Assembly: GCA_030145625.1 (NCBI GenBank)
Contig: JAQYVF010000036.1
Span: 1-43,697 of the forward strand
Source: Desulfocapsa sp.
GTDB taxonomy: Bacteria; Desulfobacterota; Desulfobulbia; Desulfobulbales; Desulfocapsaceae
Length of the DNA: 43,697 nt
Direction: 5' to 3'
Shown here: positions 18,776 through 26,944 of the stretch, in pieces
How the letters are laid out: each line of letters begins with the position of its first letter
Numbering within the stretch: position 1 is the first letter of the stretch
The notes under the pieces: model-generated
What the model was told of the DNA's origin: nothing
Databases searched by the model: none
Seen by the model: only the letters and a program-made list of their open reading frames with translations
Program-made: the position numbers and the translations under genes

Positions 18776-19503
18776 AAAAGATACCCCTGGCGCACATTCC
18801 CCAAGGCCGCAAAGAGCGAGGCCTTGGCACCCGGTATTTTCTTATAGAGTTCCTGCAGCATTTCTTTTACCTCTTCTCTTCTGGTATCACCTGCCAGGGG
18901 ACAAAGATTGGTCACAGCCTTCAATCCAACTGCCTGTGCCATCGTCTCCACCTCTTCTTTCTCTATATAGGCAAGGGGCCTGATCACGGTAAGTCTTCCC
19001 TCAAACAGCTCTTGCCTCGGAACCATGGTGGAAATATTCCCGCTGTAGAACATATTGAGAAAAAGAGTCTCCAGCAGGTCATCTTTATGGTGCCCAAAGG
19101 CAATCTTATTACATTTAAAGCGACTGGCAAGGTCAAAAAGCTGCTTGCGCCGCAATTTTGAACAGGTAAAGCAGGTTCGCTCTGCTTCGCTCAAAAACAG
19201 ACTCCTTTCCACAAAAAGCGACATTCCTACTTTCTCTAACTGTTCCCTGATCTTGACTACCGGGTCCGGCATCTCCATCTCTTCATTCCATATCCCCATA
19301 TCAATATGGACACAATGCAATGAATACCCAATGGGAGCCTTCTTCTGCCAGTGATTAAGCAGCCAGGCCAGCAACAGGCTGTCTATGCCACCTGAAACAG
19401 CAACCAGAACCCGGTCACTGTCAGCAAGCATGGAGTAGTCGTGCATAGCCTTACCAATACGCCGATTGATCTGGGGTGACACTATTTCAGTTCTTTTTTT
19501 CAC
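18772..19503 (-). CDS. ttcA: tRNA 2-thiocytidine synthetase TtcA
   Basis: Thiolates cytidine-32 of certain tRNAs with an Fe-S cluster and ATP. The 243 residues contain the PP-loop SGGIDS at 37-42, the CFTC pair at 111-114 and a third Cys at about 200 (NLCPLAGD), the three ligands expected for the [4Fe-4S] cluster. FGHHKDDLLETLFLNM is the conserved adenylation-side motif. The start is a GTG with no clear ribosome site; the next in-frame ATG is at residue 20. It is the first gene of the operon running through to the ybaN-like gene. Confidence 0.93.
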   Translation of the reverse strand: MKKRTEIVSPQINRRIGKAMHDYSMLADSDRVLVAVSGGIDSLLLAWLLNHWQKKAPIGYSLHCVHIDMGIWNEEMEMPDPVVKIREQLEKVGMSLFVERSLFLSEAERTCFTCSKLRRKQLFDLASRFKCNKIAFGHHKDDLLETLFLNMFYSGNISTMVPRQELFEGRLTVIRPLAYIEKEEVETMAQAVGLKAVTNLCPLAGDTRREEVKEMLQELYKKIPGAKASLFAALGNVRQGYLL

Positions 19504-19756
19504 GGATAAAGTAACAGAGTTTCACAGACAGACGATAGATTTTCTTTTCAATGGACTCATGCAAAAAAAAGTTGCACAAATACCAGCAAACAGCGCTTCG
19601 ACGCAAGAGAAAAGGAGAAAAGAGCCACTGCTGCAACAACGTTGCAATCCACCTGTTTTAATCTAAGCAATAGATTTTCTTTTTACTGTAAGGGCTGTCA
19701 CCTAAAATATCAAAAGAATATTTCTCACCTCCAATCCATCTTTTTTCCCTGCCTTA
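19504..19756. other. Intergenic region upstream of ttcA
   Basis: No gene is seen. Two TGCAA/TTGCA inverted repeats occur, at 19560-19576 (TGCAA, 7 nt, TTGCA) and 19632-19646 (TGCAAC-AAC-GTTGCA). They could be operator-like or chance. No convincing promoter for ttcA was found. Confidence 0.3.
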
Positions 19757-19798
19757 AAACAAAAAATCCCATCGCCTGCAATAATTGCAAACGATGGG
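19757..19798 (-). terminator. Terminator downstream of the hisB-lipoprotein unit
   Basis: On the minus strand CCCATCG (19792-19798) pairs with CGATGGG (19768-19774), with TGCAA/TTGCA pairing inside. The T-rich stretch 19757-19767 follows. Confidence 0.75.
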
Positions 19799-19864
19799 AC
19801 TCATCATACACACAGCAAGAGGCAGGGAGTCACTTCCCAGCCTAAGGCTTTCTATGAAAATATC

Positions 19865-20512
19865 TTATTCTTTTTTTAGATTATAAGGCAATTTCTCAAG
19901 ACGACTCTGCATCCCTTTTCGAGCCAACTCCTGAGCAGTGATCCATTTAAAGCCGCGACTCTCTGCCTTTTTAAAAGAAAGGATATTATCAAACAAGGCC
20001 TTTTGAGTTTCATCAAATGATGCGGACCAGAGGACGAATCCCTTCTCCACTCCAACCAGATCCATGGAGAACGATACCGAAGCCGGCGTTTCTGCCGAGA
20101 GCTCAGTGCCCACGCGTTGTCGGTAGCGACTCAGGGTTGTTTCCAACACACCCTCACATCCGGTGGCCTTGCCAATGGCCTGCAACTGCTGCAATTTCCC
20201 ACCCCAGGGATCACTGAGGATTCCGTCTATCTGGTAATCAGTGAGCAGATGAAACTGTTCCTTTCCCCCCAGTACTTCAGCCAAAACCGAATCGAGATAG
20301 GCTGCCCCGTTCAAAAGAGTCTTGCTCTCGGCTTTGGGTATAGTCCTGCCACTCTCAATCGGTACTACGGTAGGCAGAACCACTATACAACTCAGTTCGG
20401 GCAGAACCTGGGCCTCACGTATCTCTTCACTTCCCTTCTGAGAGGAACAAGCATTCAAACCAAGGAGACAAACACACGACAGAATAAGCAACCTTCTCAC
20501 AGGAGACCTCAT
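19865..20512 (-). CDS. Putative lipoprotein
   Basis: A 215-residue envelope lipoprotein of unknown role. The N-terminus is a clear lipoprotein signal: basic MRSPVRRL, a hydrophobic stretch, and the lipobox LNAC with the acylated Cys near residue 22. The next residues, SSQK, give no inner-membrane retention Asp. The mature part resembles small delta-proteobacterial lipoproteins with a DYQIDGILSD segment and an LWSASFDETQKALFDNILSF stretch, but I cannot name a family with confidence. The gene follows hisB by 60 nt on the same strand and is probably co-transcribed. A strong terminator lies at 19757-19798. The ATG lacks a good ribosome site; a GTG four codons later is possible. Confidence 0.8.
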   Translation of the reverse strand: MRSPVRRLLILSCVCLLGLNACSSQKGSEEIREAQVLPELSCIVVLPTVVPIESGRTIPKAESKTLLNGAAYLDSVLAEVLGGKEQFHLLTDYQIDGILSDPWGGKLQQLQAIGKATGCEGVLETTLSRYRQRVGTELSAETPASVSFSMDLVGVEKGFVLWSASFDETQKALFDNILSFKKAESRGFKWITAQELARKGMQSRLEKLPYNLKKE

Positions 20513-20571
20513 ATCTTTTTTTCCATTGTTAGACCCTCTTTCGGGCCATGTGTAATTCGAAATGTATTCTT

Positions 20572-21171
20572 TTATAATACACCTTTAGAGGATAAACTTC
20601 CAGTAAGACCGGCAACTTTGTCTGTGGCCTGACGCATGGCACGGCCAAGTCCCTTAAAAACTGCCTCAATAATATGATGGCTGTTGCTCCCATGAATCAG
20701 ATCAATATGCAGGGTGACACCTCCATGCTGGGCAAAGGCGCGCATAAATTCAAGGGCAAGGGCTGTATCAAAAGTACCAAGCTTCTGGTCGGGAACAGGT
20801 GCTTCATAATGAAGATAGGGACGATTGGAGATATCCACCACCACCCGCACAAGAGTTTCGTCCATGGGTAGATAAGAGAGTCCGTAACGAGCAATCCCAC
20901 CCTTATCTCCCAGGGCCTGGGAAAGGGCCTGACCAAGACAGATCCCGATATCTTCAACTGTGTGATGATCGTCAACATCAGTGTCTCCGCTAGCCTTGAC
21001 ACGTAAGTCAAAAAACCCATGTACCCCAAAAAGTGTGAGCATATGATTAAGAAAAGGTACTCCACTGTCAATTTCAGTTTCTCCCTTTCCATCAACATCA
21101 AGAGACAGTTCTATCGCCGTCTCTTTGGTCTTACGATCCACTAATCCCTGTCTCTTTTTCCCCTTCGCCAT
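20572..21171 (-). CDS. hisB: Imidazoleglycerol-phosphate dehydratase
   Basis: Dehydrates imidazole glycerol phosphate in histidine synthesis. The 199 residues form the monofunctional enzyme without the phosphatase half found in E. coli. Metal-binding signatures are visible: FLNHMLTLFGVHG near the start, DDHHTVEDIGICLGQAL, and the second half HGSNSHHIIEAVFKGLGRAM. The ATG at 21171 is preferred because GAGGGA precedes it by about 6 nt; a TTG four codons upstream overlaps that site. The gene is divergent from the tRNA-Gly unit and leads into the lipoprotein gene. Confidence 0.95.
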   Translation of the reverse strand: MAKGKKRQGLVDRKTKETAIELSLDVDGKGETEIDSGVPFLNHMLTLFGVHGFFDLRVKASGDTDVDDHHTVEDIGICLGQALSQALGDKGGIARYGLSYLPMDETLVRVVVDISNRPYLHYEAPVPDQKLGTFDTALALEFMRAFAQHGGVTLHIDLIHGSNSHHIIEAVFKGLGRAMRQATDKVAGLTGSLSSKGVL

Positions 21172-21314
21172 CGGTTCCCTCAACGTTAACTGAAAATTAC
21201 AAATTATGAACTATGATAGGGTTATAGCACACCACCCCCCACCAAGACCATCTCTTTTTCAACTTTAAACTGGACTCTTTTTTCAATCACTGGTAGAATT
21301 GTATTATTTTTCTA

Positions 21315-21344
21315 TTGACAAGAACCATGGCGTACGAGTATGTT
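21315..21344 (+). promoter_or_regulatory. tRNA-Gly promoter
   Basis: Consensus -35 TTGACA (21315-21320), 18-nt spacer, TATGTT (21339-21344), about 25 nt before the mature tRNA. A GC-rich GGCGCCG immediately follows the -10, as often seen at stable-RNA promoters. Confidence 0.65.
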
Positions 21345-21369
21345 TGGCGCCGTTTTCACGAACATATGA

Positions 21370-21444
21370 GCGGGAATAACTCAGTGGTAGAGTGTAACCT
21401 TGCCAAGGTTGAAGTCGCGAGTTCGAATCTCGTTTCCCGCTCCA
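21370..21444 (+). tRNA. tRNA-Gly (anticodon GCC)
   Basis: A 75-nt cloverleaf with encoded CCA. Acceptor GCGGGAA (21370-21376) pairs with TTCCCGC (21434-21440). The D arm has CTCAGTGGTAGAG, the anticodon loop is TTGCCAA between AACC and GGTT, and the T arm is CGAGTTCGAATCTCG. U is the discriminator base, and CCA occupies 21442-21444. Confidence 0.97.
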
Positions 21445-21454
21445 CTCAGTGATC

Positions 21455-21484
21455 AAAAGGTTCGACTTGTTCGAACCTTTTTTT
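21455..21484 (+). terminator. Terminator after tRNA-Gly
   Basis: AAAAGGTTCGA (21455-21465) pairs over 11 bp with TCGAACCTTTT (21471-21481), followed by more T. A possible promoter for rplM overlaps it: TTCGAC (21461-21466), 17 nt, TATTAA (21484-21489). Confidence 0.85.
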
Positions 21485-21518
21485 ATTAAGAATTGTACCA
21501 TCGATGTAAAGGAAGAAC

Positions 21519-21947
21519 ATGAAAACCTATCTGACTCCGGTCAATGAGATCGAAAGACAATGGCACCATGTTAATGCCGAAGGCAAAGTTCTCGGCCGTC
21601 TGGCAGTAGAGATAGCCGATTGTCTGCGCGGTAAAAATAAGCCTACTTTCTCCACCTTTATGGACAATGGAGATTTTGTTGTTGTCACCAACGCCGACAA
21701 GATTCGTCTCACCGGCAAAAAATGGGACGACAAGATATATTACCGCCACACAGGCTACATAGGCGGACTCAAAGAACTCAGCGCCAAAGAGCTGATAAAA
21801 AAACATCCCACCGACCTGCTCATGAAAGCTGTAAGAGGGATGCTGCCAAAAAACAAACTTGGTCGTCAACAGTTGAAAAAACTGAAGCTCTACACTGGTA
21901 ACGACCATCCTCACGCAGCTCAGATGCCTGCCGAGTTAGACATATAA
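21519..21947 (+). CDS. rplM: 50S ribosomal protein L13 (uL13)
   Basis: Early-assembling large-subunit protein that binds 23S rRNA. The 142 residues match the family. They include KTYLTPVNEIERQWHHVNAEG, LGRLAVEIADCLRGKNKP, the KWDDKIYYRHTGYIGGLK block and the C-terminal AVRGMLPKNKLGRQQLKKLKLY. AGGAA lies 6 nt upstream of the ATG. The gene pairs with rpsI, a near-universal bacterial arrangement, and follows the tRNA-Gly terminator by 35 nt. Confidence 0.97.
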   Translation: MKTYLTPVNEIERQWHHVNAEGKVLGRLAVEIADCLRGKNKPTFSTFMDNGDFVVVTNADKIRLTGKKWDDKIYYRHTGYIGGLKELSAKELIKKHPTDLLMKAVRGMLPKNKLGRQQLKKLKLYTGNDHPHAAQMPAELDI

Positions 21948-21965
21948 TAACGGAGATATTTTATC

Positions 21966-22358
21966 ATGGCCCAAGATCGTTTTTATGCCACCGGCAAAAG
22001 AAAAACAGCTGTAGCTAGAGTTTGGCTTACTCCCGGCAGTGGAAAAATTGTTGTTAACAAGATGTCCGCCGATGATTACTTTGGCAAGACTTTCAAGACT
22101 CACAAAATCGAAAAGCCGTTCAAGGTCACCGAAACCTTTGAAAATTACGATGTTATGGCCACCTTGGCTGGTGGTGGTAAATCTGCCCAGGTAGATGCCC
22201 TGACCCACGGTATTTCCCGAGCACTTCTCGGTGTCGACCAGGAAAACAGATCGGCCCTGAAAAAATCAGGTCTGCTCACCCGTGACCCACGTATGAAAGA
22301 GCGCAAGAAATACGGCCAGAAAGGCGCTCGTGCCAAATTCCAGTTCTCTAAACGATAA
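21966..22358 (+). CDS. rpsI: 30S ribosomal protein S9 (uS9)
   Basis: Small-subunit protein whose C-terminal tail reaches the decoding centre and contacts P-site tRNA. The 130 residues show YATGKRKTAVARVWL, the LAGGGKSAQVDALTHGISRALL block and the basic tail ending FQFSKR, whose final Lys-Arg is the conserved tRNA contact. It starts 18 nt after rplM with GGAG upstream and ends before a strong terminator. Confidence 0.97.
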   Translation: MAQDRFYATGKRKTAVARVWLTPGSGKIVVNKMSADDYFGKTFKTHKIEKPFKVTETFENYDVMATLAGGGKSAQVDALTHGISRALLGVDQENRSALKKSGLLTRDPRMKERKKYGQKGARAKFQFSKR

Positions 22359-22443
22359 TTTATCAACAGCTGTTCTGTCTTTTTCTCGGTCTTATCCGGC
22401 AGAAGACAACAACTGGCAGAGCCAGGAAATGATTTTTTGTGAA

Positions 22444-22478
22444 AGGAATAACAGTCTTGCTGTTATTCCTTTTTTTTT
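22444..22478 (+). terminator. Terminator after rpsI
   Basis: AGGAATAACAG (22444-22454) pairs perfectly with CTGTTATTCCT (22460-22470), with a 5-nt loop and nine T. Confidence 0.9.
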
Positions 22479-22525
22479 GTTTTGACTCCCGGTATTTTTC
22501 CGGACCTGTTTTGGAGGAATAGACC

Positions 22526-23566
22526 ATGCTAAATGTTGCTATCATAGGGGCCTCCGGTTATACCGGAGTAGAACTTGCCCGCCTACTTTGTAACCATCCA
22601 CAGGTCTGTTTAGCTGCGGCAACATCGCGCCAATATGCAGGAATGCCGCTTTCTGAAGTTTTTCCAAATCTCCGAGGCAAAACAGATCTGATCTGCGAAA
22701 ACCTCTCCGTAAGCGAACTCTGCGAGCGAGCAGATCTTTTTTTCGCCGCTGTCCCACATAAGACCGCCATGGATCTTGTGCCACAACTCTTGCAAGAGGG
22801 AAAAAAAGTCGTTGACCTCTCTGCAGATTTTCGACTGCGTGATGTAGAGGTGTACGAAAAGTGGTATCAAAAACACTCGTCACCAGAGTATATCAAAGAG
22901 GCAATTTACGGTCTGCCGGAACGATACCGAAGCCAGATCCGAGATGCACGCCTGGTCGCCAACCCAGGTTGTTACCCCACCTCCATAGTTCTAGCTCTTG
23001 CCCCACTTCTGGAGAAAGGCATCATTGACCCTACCACCATTATTGTTGATTCAAAATCCGGCACCACCGGGGCCGGTCGCTCTGCTGCCGTAGGAACCCT
23101 CTTCTGTGAAGTACATGACGGCTTCAAGGCCTATAAGGTAGGTGGAATCCATCGCCACCTGCCGGAAATTGAGCAGGAACTCACTGCTGCCTGCGGCAAT
23201 GAGATCACTATCTCATTTACACCGCACCTACTTCCCGTCTCCCGAGGAATCCTCAGCACCAGCTACGCAACGCTTACCTCCGACATATCCAGCAAGGAGA
23301 TACGTGAACTCTATCAGGACAGCTACCAAGACGAAGCCTTTGTCAGGATCCTGCCCGGGAACTGTTTTCCCGCAACCCAACACGTCAGAGGTTCAAATTT
23401 CTGCGATATCGGTTTCGCCGTTGACAGGCGCAGCAACCGAATCATTACCATTTCTGCCATCGACAATATCGTTAAGGGTGCGGCTGGTCAGGCCATACAA
23501 AATATGAACCTGATGTGCGGATTTGACGAAGGAACAGGGCTCGAAGGAGCTCCATTTTTCCCCTGA
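22526..23566 (+). CDS. argC: N-acetyl-gamma-glutamyl-phosphate reductase
   Basis: NADPH-dependent reduction of N-acetylglutamyl phosphate in arginine synthesis. The 346 residues carry the Rossmann start [24 protein letters not shown], the catalytic Cys149 in NPGCYPT, GAGRSA, and the [11 protein letters not shown] and HLLPVSRGI segments of the family. GGAGG lies about 9 nt upstream of the ATG. The rpsI terminator separates it from the ribosomal genes. A GNAT gene follows almost immediately. Confidence 0.96.
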   Translation: MLNVAIIGASGYTGVELARLLCNHPQVCLAAATSRQYAGMPLSEVFPNLRGKTDLICENLSVSELCERADLFFAAVPHKTAMDLVPQLLQEGKKVVDLSADFRLRDVEVYEKWYQKHSSPEYIKEAIYGLPERYRSQIRDARLVANPGCYPTSIVLALAPLLEKGIIDPTTIIVDSKSGTTGAGRSAAVGTLFCEVHDGFKAYKVGGIHRHLPEIEQELTAACGNEITISFTPHLLPVSRGILSTSYATLTSDISSKEIRELYQDSYQDEAFVRILPGNCFPATQHVRGSNFCDIGFAVDRRSNRIITISAIDNIVKGAAGQAIQNMNLMCGFDEGTGLEGAPFFP

Positions 23567-23576
23567 TCCTATTGCC

Positions 23577-24050
23577 ATGAAACGAACTGTTCGAAAAGCT
23601 GTTGCAGAAGATGCACAAGTCATTGCCGCCTTCAACTCTGCCATGGCCATGGAAACGGAAGGGATTTCCTTACAGCCTGAGCGCATCGCCAAAGGTGTAC
23701 AAACCCTGCTCCAGGACTCCTCACTTGGCTTTTACCTGCTTGCCGAAGAAGACGAAGTCCCCATTGCTTCACTCATGATCACAACAGAATGGAGCGACTG
23801 GCGTAACGGTCTGTTCTGGTGGATTCAATCCGTTTATGTGAAGGAGGAAAAACGAAGACAGGGTGTCTTTCGCGAACTTTACCAGGCAGTAAGAGAACTG
23901 GCCGCTGATACCCCGGAAGTCTGTGGTTTCAGACTCTATGTGGAACACGAAAATCATACGGCACAGAAAACCTATCAGTCCCTGGGGCTTACCGAAACCC
24001 ACTACAAACTTTTTGAACAGACAAAAGGAGAGACCTCCTTTTTCAGCTGA
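23577..24050 (+). CDS. GNAT-family N-acetyltransferase
   Basis: A 157-residue acetyl-CoA-dependent acetyltransferase. Visible motifs: N-terminal VRKAVAEDAQVIAAF, the strand with IQSVYVKEEKRRQGVFREL containing the acetyl-CoA pyrophosphate-binding R-Q-x-G loop, and the C-terminal VEHENHTAQKTYQSLGL. The acceptor substrate is not evident. The ATG at 23577, 10 nt after argC, is chosen because the domain begins there; a TTG 54 nt upstream overlaps argC. It probably forms an argC-GNAT-truA transcript. Proximity to argC need not mean a role in arginine synthesis. Confidence 0.87.
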   Translation: MKRTVRKAVAEDAQVIAAFNSAMAMETEGISLQPERIAKGVQTLLQDSSLGFYLLAEEDEVPIASLMITTEWSDWRNGLFWWIQSVYVKEEKRRQGVFRELYQAVRELAADTPEVCGFRLYVEHENHTAQKTYQSLGLTETHYKLFEQTKGETSFFS

Positions 24051-24063
24051 GTCTTCACTTGAA

Positions 24064-24831
24064 ATGCCTCCCATGCGCAACATCAAACTGACCATAGCCT
24101 ACGACGGAACCGAGTTCAGCGGCTGGCAAAAACAGATTAATGCGCCCACCATTCAAGGGGAGATAGAAAAACGGTTGGAGCTGGTCACCAACAGCAGCCC
24201 GGTCACCCTCCATGGTGCCGGCAGAACCGATGCCGGCGTTCATGCCCTGGCCATGGTCGCCAATTTTCATAGCATCTCCAGTATCATTCTCCCACAGCTC
24301 CACCGAGCGCTAAACTCCATGCTTCCCATGGCCATCCGCATCCTTGCCGCAGAAGAAGTATCCCAAGACTTTCACGCCCGCTTTTCTGTGCGCTCCAAAA
24401 CCTATATCTACAAGATTGAGACCGGAGCAATCCAATCACCCATCCACCGTCTCTACCAAGTCCATATTCCCTCTTCACTCTCCATCGAAAAAATGGAAGC
24501 GTGTCTCAACCTGCTTTCCGGTACCCACGATTTTGCAAGCTTTGAAGCCGCTGGCTCACGGGACAAAAGTATTACCACCGGACGCGGCAGCATCCGTACC
24601 CTGCAGAAAGCAGAACTCAGCAAAACCAACGCCAACTCTTTCGAATTTTCTTTCACCGGAGATGGTTTTTTACGTCACATGGTCAGGAATATCATGGGAA
24701 CAATACTGGACGTAGGAAAAGGCAGGACATCGCTTGTCGATTTCAAAAAAATCATTCAAGCCAAAGATCGCTCAGCCGCTGGTGTTACTGCACCAGCCCA
24801 CGGTCTTTTTTTGCAGACCATTCGCTACTGA
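24064..24831 (+). CDS. truA: tRNA pseudouridine(38-40) synthase
   Basis: Converts uridines 38-40 in the anticodon stem-loop of many tRNAs to pseudouridine. The 255 residues begin (MPPM)RNIKLTIAYDGTEFSGWQ. They contain the catalytic Asp in GAGRTDAGVHALAM (about residue 56), DFHARFSVRSKTYIYKI, and the GDGFLRHMVRNIMGTIL segment. The frame is open upstream within the GNAT gene. The ATG at 24064, or the one at 24073, matches the family start; neither has a strong ribosome site. Confidence 0.93.
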   Translation: MPPMRNIKLTIAYDGTEFSGWQKQINAPTIQGEIEKRLELVTNSSPVTLHGAGRTDAGVHALAMVANFHSISSIILPQLHRALNSMLPMAIRILAAEEVSQDFHARFSVRSKTYIYKIETGAIQSPIHRLYQVHIPSSLSIEKMEACLNLLSGTHDFASFEAAGSRDKSITTGRGSIRTLQKAELSKTNANSFEFSFTGDGFLRHMVRNIMGTILDVGKGRTSLVDFKKIIQAKDRSAAGVTAPAHGLFLQTIRY

Positions 24832-24957
24832 GAAATCGTTTTTCCTCCATCACTGAACGACCTATGAGGATGTTCAAAATTGCTGCAGGTTCAATTTTTC
24901 AGATTGATTTTTTTGTTTATCAAAAGTCTCTCTTATTGCCGCAAAGTGCGCATTAAA
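24832..24957. other. Start of the long truA-aminotransferase intergenic region
   Basis: AT-rich with no gene or clear terminator. The full 494-bp gap (24832-25325) is otherwise filled by the MITE-like element, a short hairpin and a large palindrome, each listed separately. Confidence 0.4.
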
Positions 24958-25098
24958 GGGTACCTTGAAAAATTAGAATTTTCGTTCAAAATCGAGGCAT
25001 GAGAAAAATTTTACCGCAGGCATATATTTGATATTCCGAGGATAAAATTTTCCTCATAACGAAGAGTTTGGGCGAAAAGGCAATTTTGCAAGGTGGCC
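24958..25098 (-). repeat. 141-bp MITE-like element, copy 2
   Basis: Reverse-oriented copy of 8437-8577 with identical length. Terminal repeats are GGGTACCTTGAAAAATTAG at the left and GGCCACCTTGCAAAATTG read inward from the right. The outer arms and the segment around TCGATTTTGAAC are well conserved. The core (about 25002-25054, loop ATTTG) differs in sequence but is again palindromic. No exact target duplication is visible here. Confidence 0.8.
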
Positions 25099-25134
25099 TG
25101 AAATATAACTTTGTGAGAAACAGAAACAGTAAGA

Positions 25135-25153
25135 AGCAGGCTGCAAGCCTGCT
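25135..25153 (-). terminator. Short perfect hairpin
   Basis: AGCAGGCT pairs with AGCCTGCT across a 3-nt loop. On the minus strand it is followed by a T-rich but interrupted stretch, so it could be a weak terminator about 170 nt downstream of the aminotransferase gene. Confidence 0.35.
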
Positions 25154-25218
25154 CCGGCATAAACACTATTTAATATAGAGAAAATTGTGCTGACAGGATA
25201 AATAGGCTGGGGATCACA

Positions 25219-25329
25219 GTAAGTGCTCACAGGTGACGTAGATTCGAGCGATCATTGTCGGTGTCGCCACAGCCTAACCTATGCGGCCGGCAATGATCGC
25301 TCGAAGATGCGGTGCCTGTGAGTACTTAC
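25219..25329. repeat. Large imperfect palindrome overlapping the aminotransferase stop codon
   Basis: Arms of about 43 nt, 25219-25261 and 25287-25329, match at roughly five positions in six. They include an uninterrupted TCGAGCGATCATTG block and CTCACAGG. The loop is about 25 nt. The right arm contains the TAA stop codon (25326-25328) of the aminotransferase gene. No T-run follows, so it is not a standard terminator. It may be an RNA-processing hairpin or a separate palindromic repeat. Confidence 0.75.
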
Positions 25330-26522
25330 GACTTCATGGCTTCGGCAACGGCAGCACAGACATACTCTATATTAGAGGTAGTCAAACCGGCCAGATTAAT
25401 CCGCCCTCCTCCCACAACATAGATACTCTTGTTCATTCTGAGACGACTTACTACCTCATCCGACCAGCCACTGAAGGAAAACATTCCCCGCTGTTTCTCG
25501 ATGAAGGAAAAATCCCCCTCAACTCCCTGCTGTGCCAACCCGGCCACCAGCGCCTTGCGCATATCAACAATTCGGTTTCGCATGGCGGCAAGCTCTTCCA
25601 ACCACATCGTATGCAGCTCCGGAGTATTGAGGATCGTTGATGCCACCAATCCTCCATGAGCCGGAGGATTAGAGTAATTGGTACGTACCACGGTCTTCAG
25701 GTGACTCATGGCAACCATTGCCTCTGCAGCCGAGGGCGTGACCACAGTTATAGCCCCGGTCCGTTCATTATAAAGCCCAAAGTTCTTAGAAAAAGAACTG
25801 GCCACGTAATAATCGATGCCGGCGGCAGCAAACTGCTCCACAGCAAAGCGATCTTCGTTCACTCCGTCCCCAAATCCCTGGTAGGCAAAATCAAGAAAGG
25901 GAATCCAACCTTTTTGTCCGGCAAGTACTGCAACCAGCTTCCACTGATCTGCACTGAGATCAACGCCACTGGGATTATGACAACAGGTGTGGAGAACTAC
26001 GACATCACCGGCTGGAATCTTTTCAAGATCACTAAACATCTTGTCAAAATCCAATCCCTTGTTCTCTGTATTATAATAGGCATAGCGATCAATCTCGAAA
26101 CCGGCAGCGCCAAAAATTCCATTATGGTTGGCCCAGGTCGGAGAACTGACCCATATCCTGGCCTGGGGATTGAATTTATGAATAAGATCAGCTCCAACCC
26201 GCAAAGCTCCTGTACCGCCTGGGGCATGAACTGTGGCTGCCCGTGCAGAGCTGACCACTTCACTTTCGGCCCCCAGGATAAGACGCTGAACAGCTGCTGC
26301 ATAGGCAGGATCACCAGAGATAGGAAGGTAGCTTTTACTCTTCTCCGTCTCCAGCAATTCTTTTTCAGCGGCTTTAACACAACGAAGAATCGGTGTGCTC
26401 CCTGCGTCGTCCTTATAGACACCAACGCCAAGATTCACCTTCTCTGGATTCTGATCGTTCTTAAACTCTTCCGTCAATCCTAAGATCGAATCCGGCGGTG
26501 CAGGCTGAATAGTCTTCCACAT
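25326..26522 (-). CDS. Aromatic/aspartate aminotransferase, class I
   Basis: PLP-dependent transamination, probably aspartate-oxaloacetate or aromatic amino acids; the AspC/TyrB subgroup does both. The 398 residues show VNLGVGVYKDDAG, SYLPISGDPAYAAAVQ, HTCCHNPSGVDL, LDFAYQGFGDG and the PLP lysine near residue 243 in SSFSKNFGLYNERTG. C-terminal FSFSGW and INLAGLTTSNI complete the fold. AAGGAAG lies about 8 nt upstream of the ATG. A possible -10, TAAAAT (26544-26549), is close to the start but has no good -35. The stop codon lies within a large palindrome. Confidence 0.94.
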   Translation of the reverse strand: MWKTIQPAPPDSILGLTEEFKNDQNPEKVNLGVGVYKDDAGSTPILRCVKAAEKELLETEKSKSYLPISGDPAYAAAVQRLILGAESEVVSSARAATVHAPGGTGALRVGADLIHKFNPQARIWVSSPTWANHNGIFGAAGFEIDRYAYYNTENKGLDFDKMFSDLEKIPAGDVVVLHTCCHNPSGVDLSADQWKLVAVLAGQKGWIPFLDFAYQGFGDGVNEDRFAVEQFAAAGIDYYVASSFSKNFGLYNERTGAITVVTPSAAEAMVAMSHLKTVVRTNYSNPPAHGGLVASTILNTPELHTMWLEELAAMRNRIVDMRKALVAGLAQQGVEGDFSFIEKQRGMFSFSGWSDEVVSRLRMNKSIYVVGGGRINLAGLTTSNIEYVCAAVAEAMKS

Positions 26523-26944
26523 GATGGTCTTCCTTCTCCATATATTTTAGTAATACCCCAAATTCTTCCGAATCCCTTGATAGCGCGTCTTGACACTTCT
26601 GTAAACTTTTTTTGCTCTGCTTTTTTCAATACCCGGTTTTAATGGTTGCCAACTTATGAGAAAATTAAACAAAGACGAATAAAATCATTAGAAAAAGGTG
26701 TTGAAAAGTAGACAACCTAAGCCACTTTTAATTATCCCCTGCTCTTGTTTCGACGTTTTTTTCTGCTTCTCGTTATTGTCAATCGTTGCCCAAGCTTATC
26801 TGATGCATTTTTCTTAGCTTTTAAAACCCTCTTGTGGGGCAGCTACGGTTTTTGTTGATAACTTGGCCCTCAGCAACAACAAAAAGGATCAGTTTCCGGT
26901 ATGTTAGTTCCTTTTAATTATTTAATATCATTACATTTTAAATC
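26523..26944. other. AT-rich intergenic region between the aminotransferase and the transposase remnant
   Basis: No intact gene. On the minus strand a short basic frame of about 36 codons (ending RSRKKRRNKSRG, stop near 26734) has no start or family. It may be more decayed mobile-element sequence. I found no inverted repeats marking an IS end. Confidence 0.35.

Noticed and set aside
19466-19666. Small plus-strand frame upstream of ttcA
   Set aside because: It starts inside ttcA on the opposite strand, is of low complexity and lacks a ribosome site.
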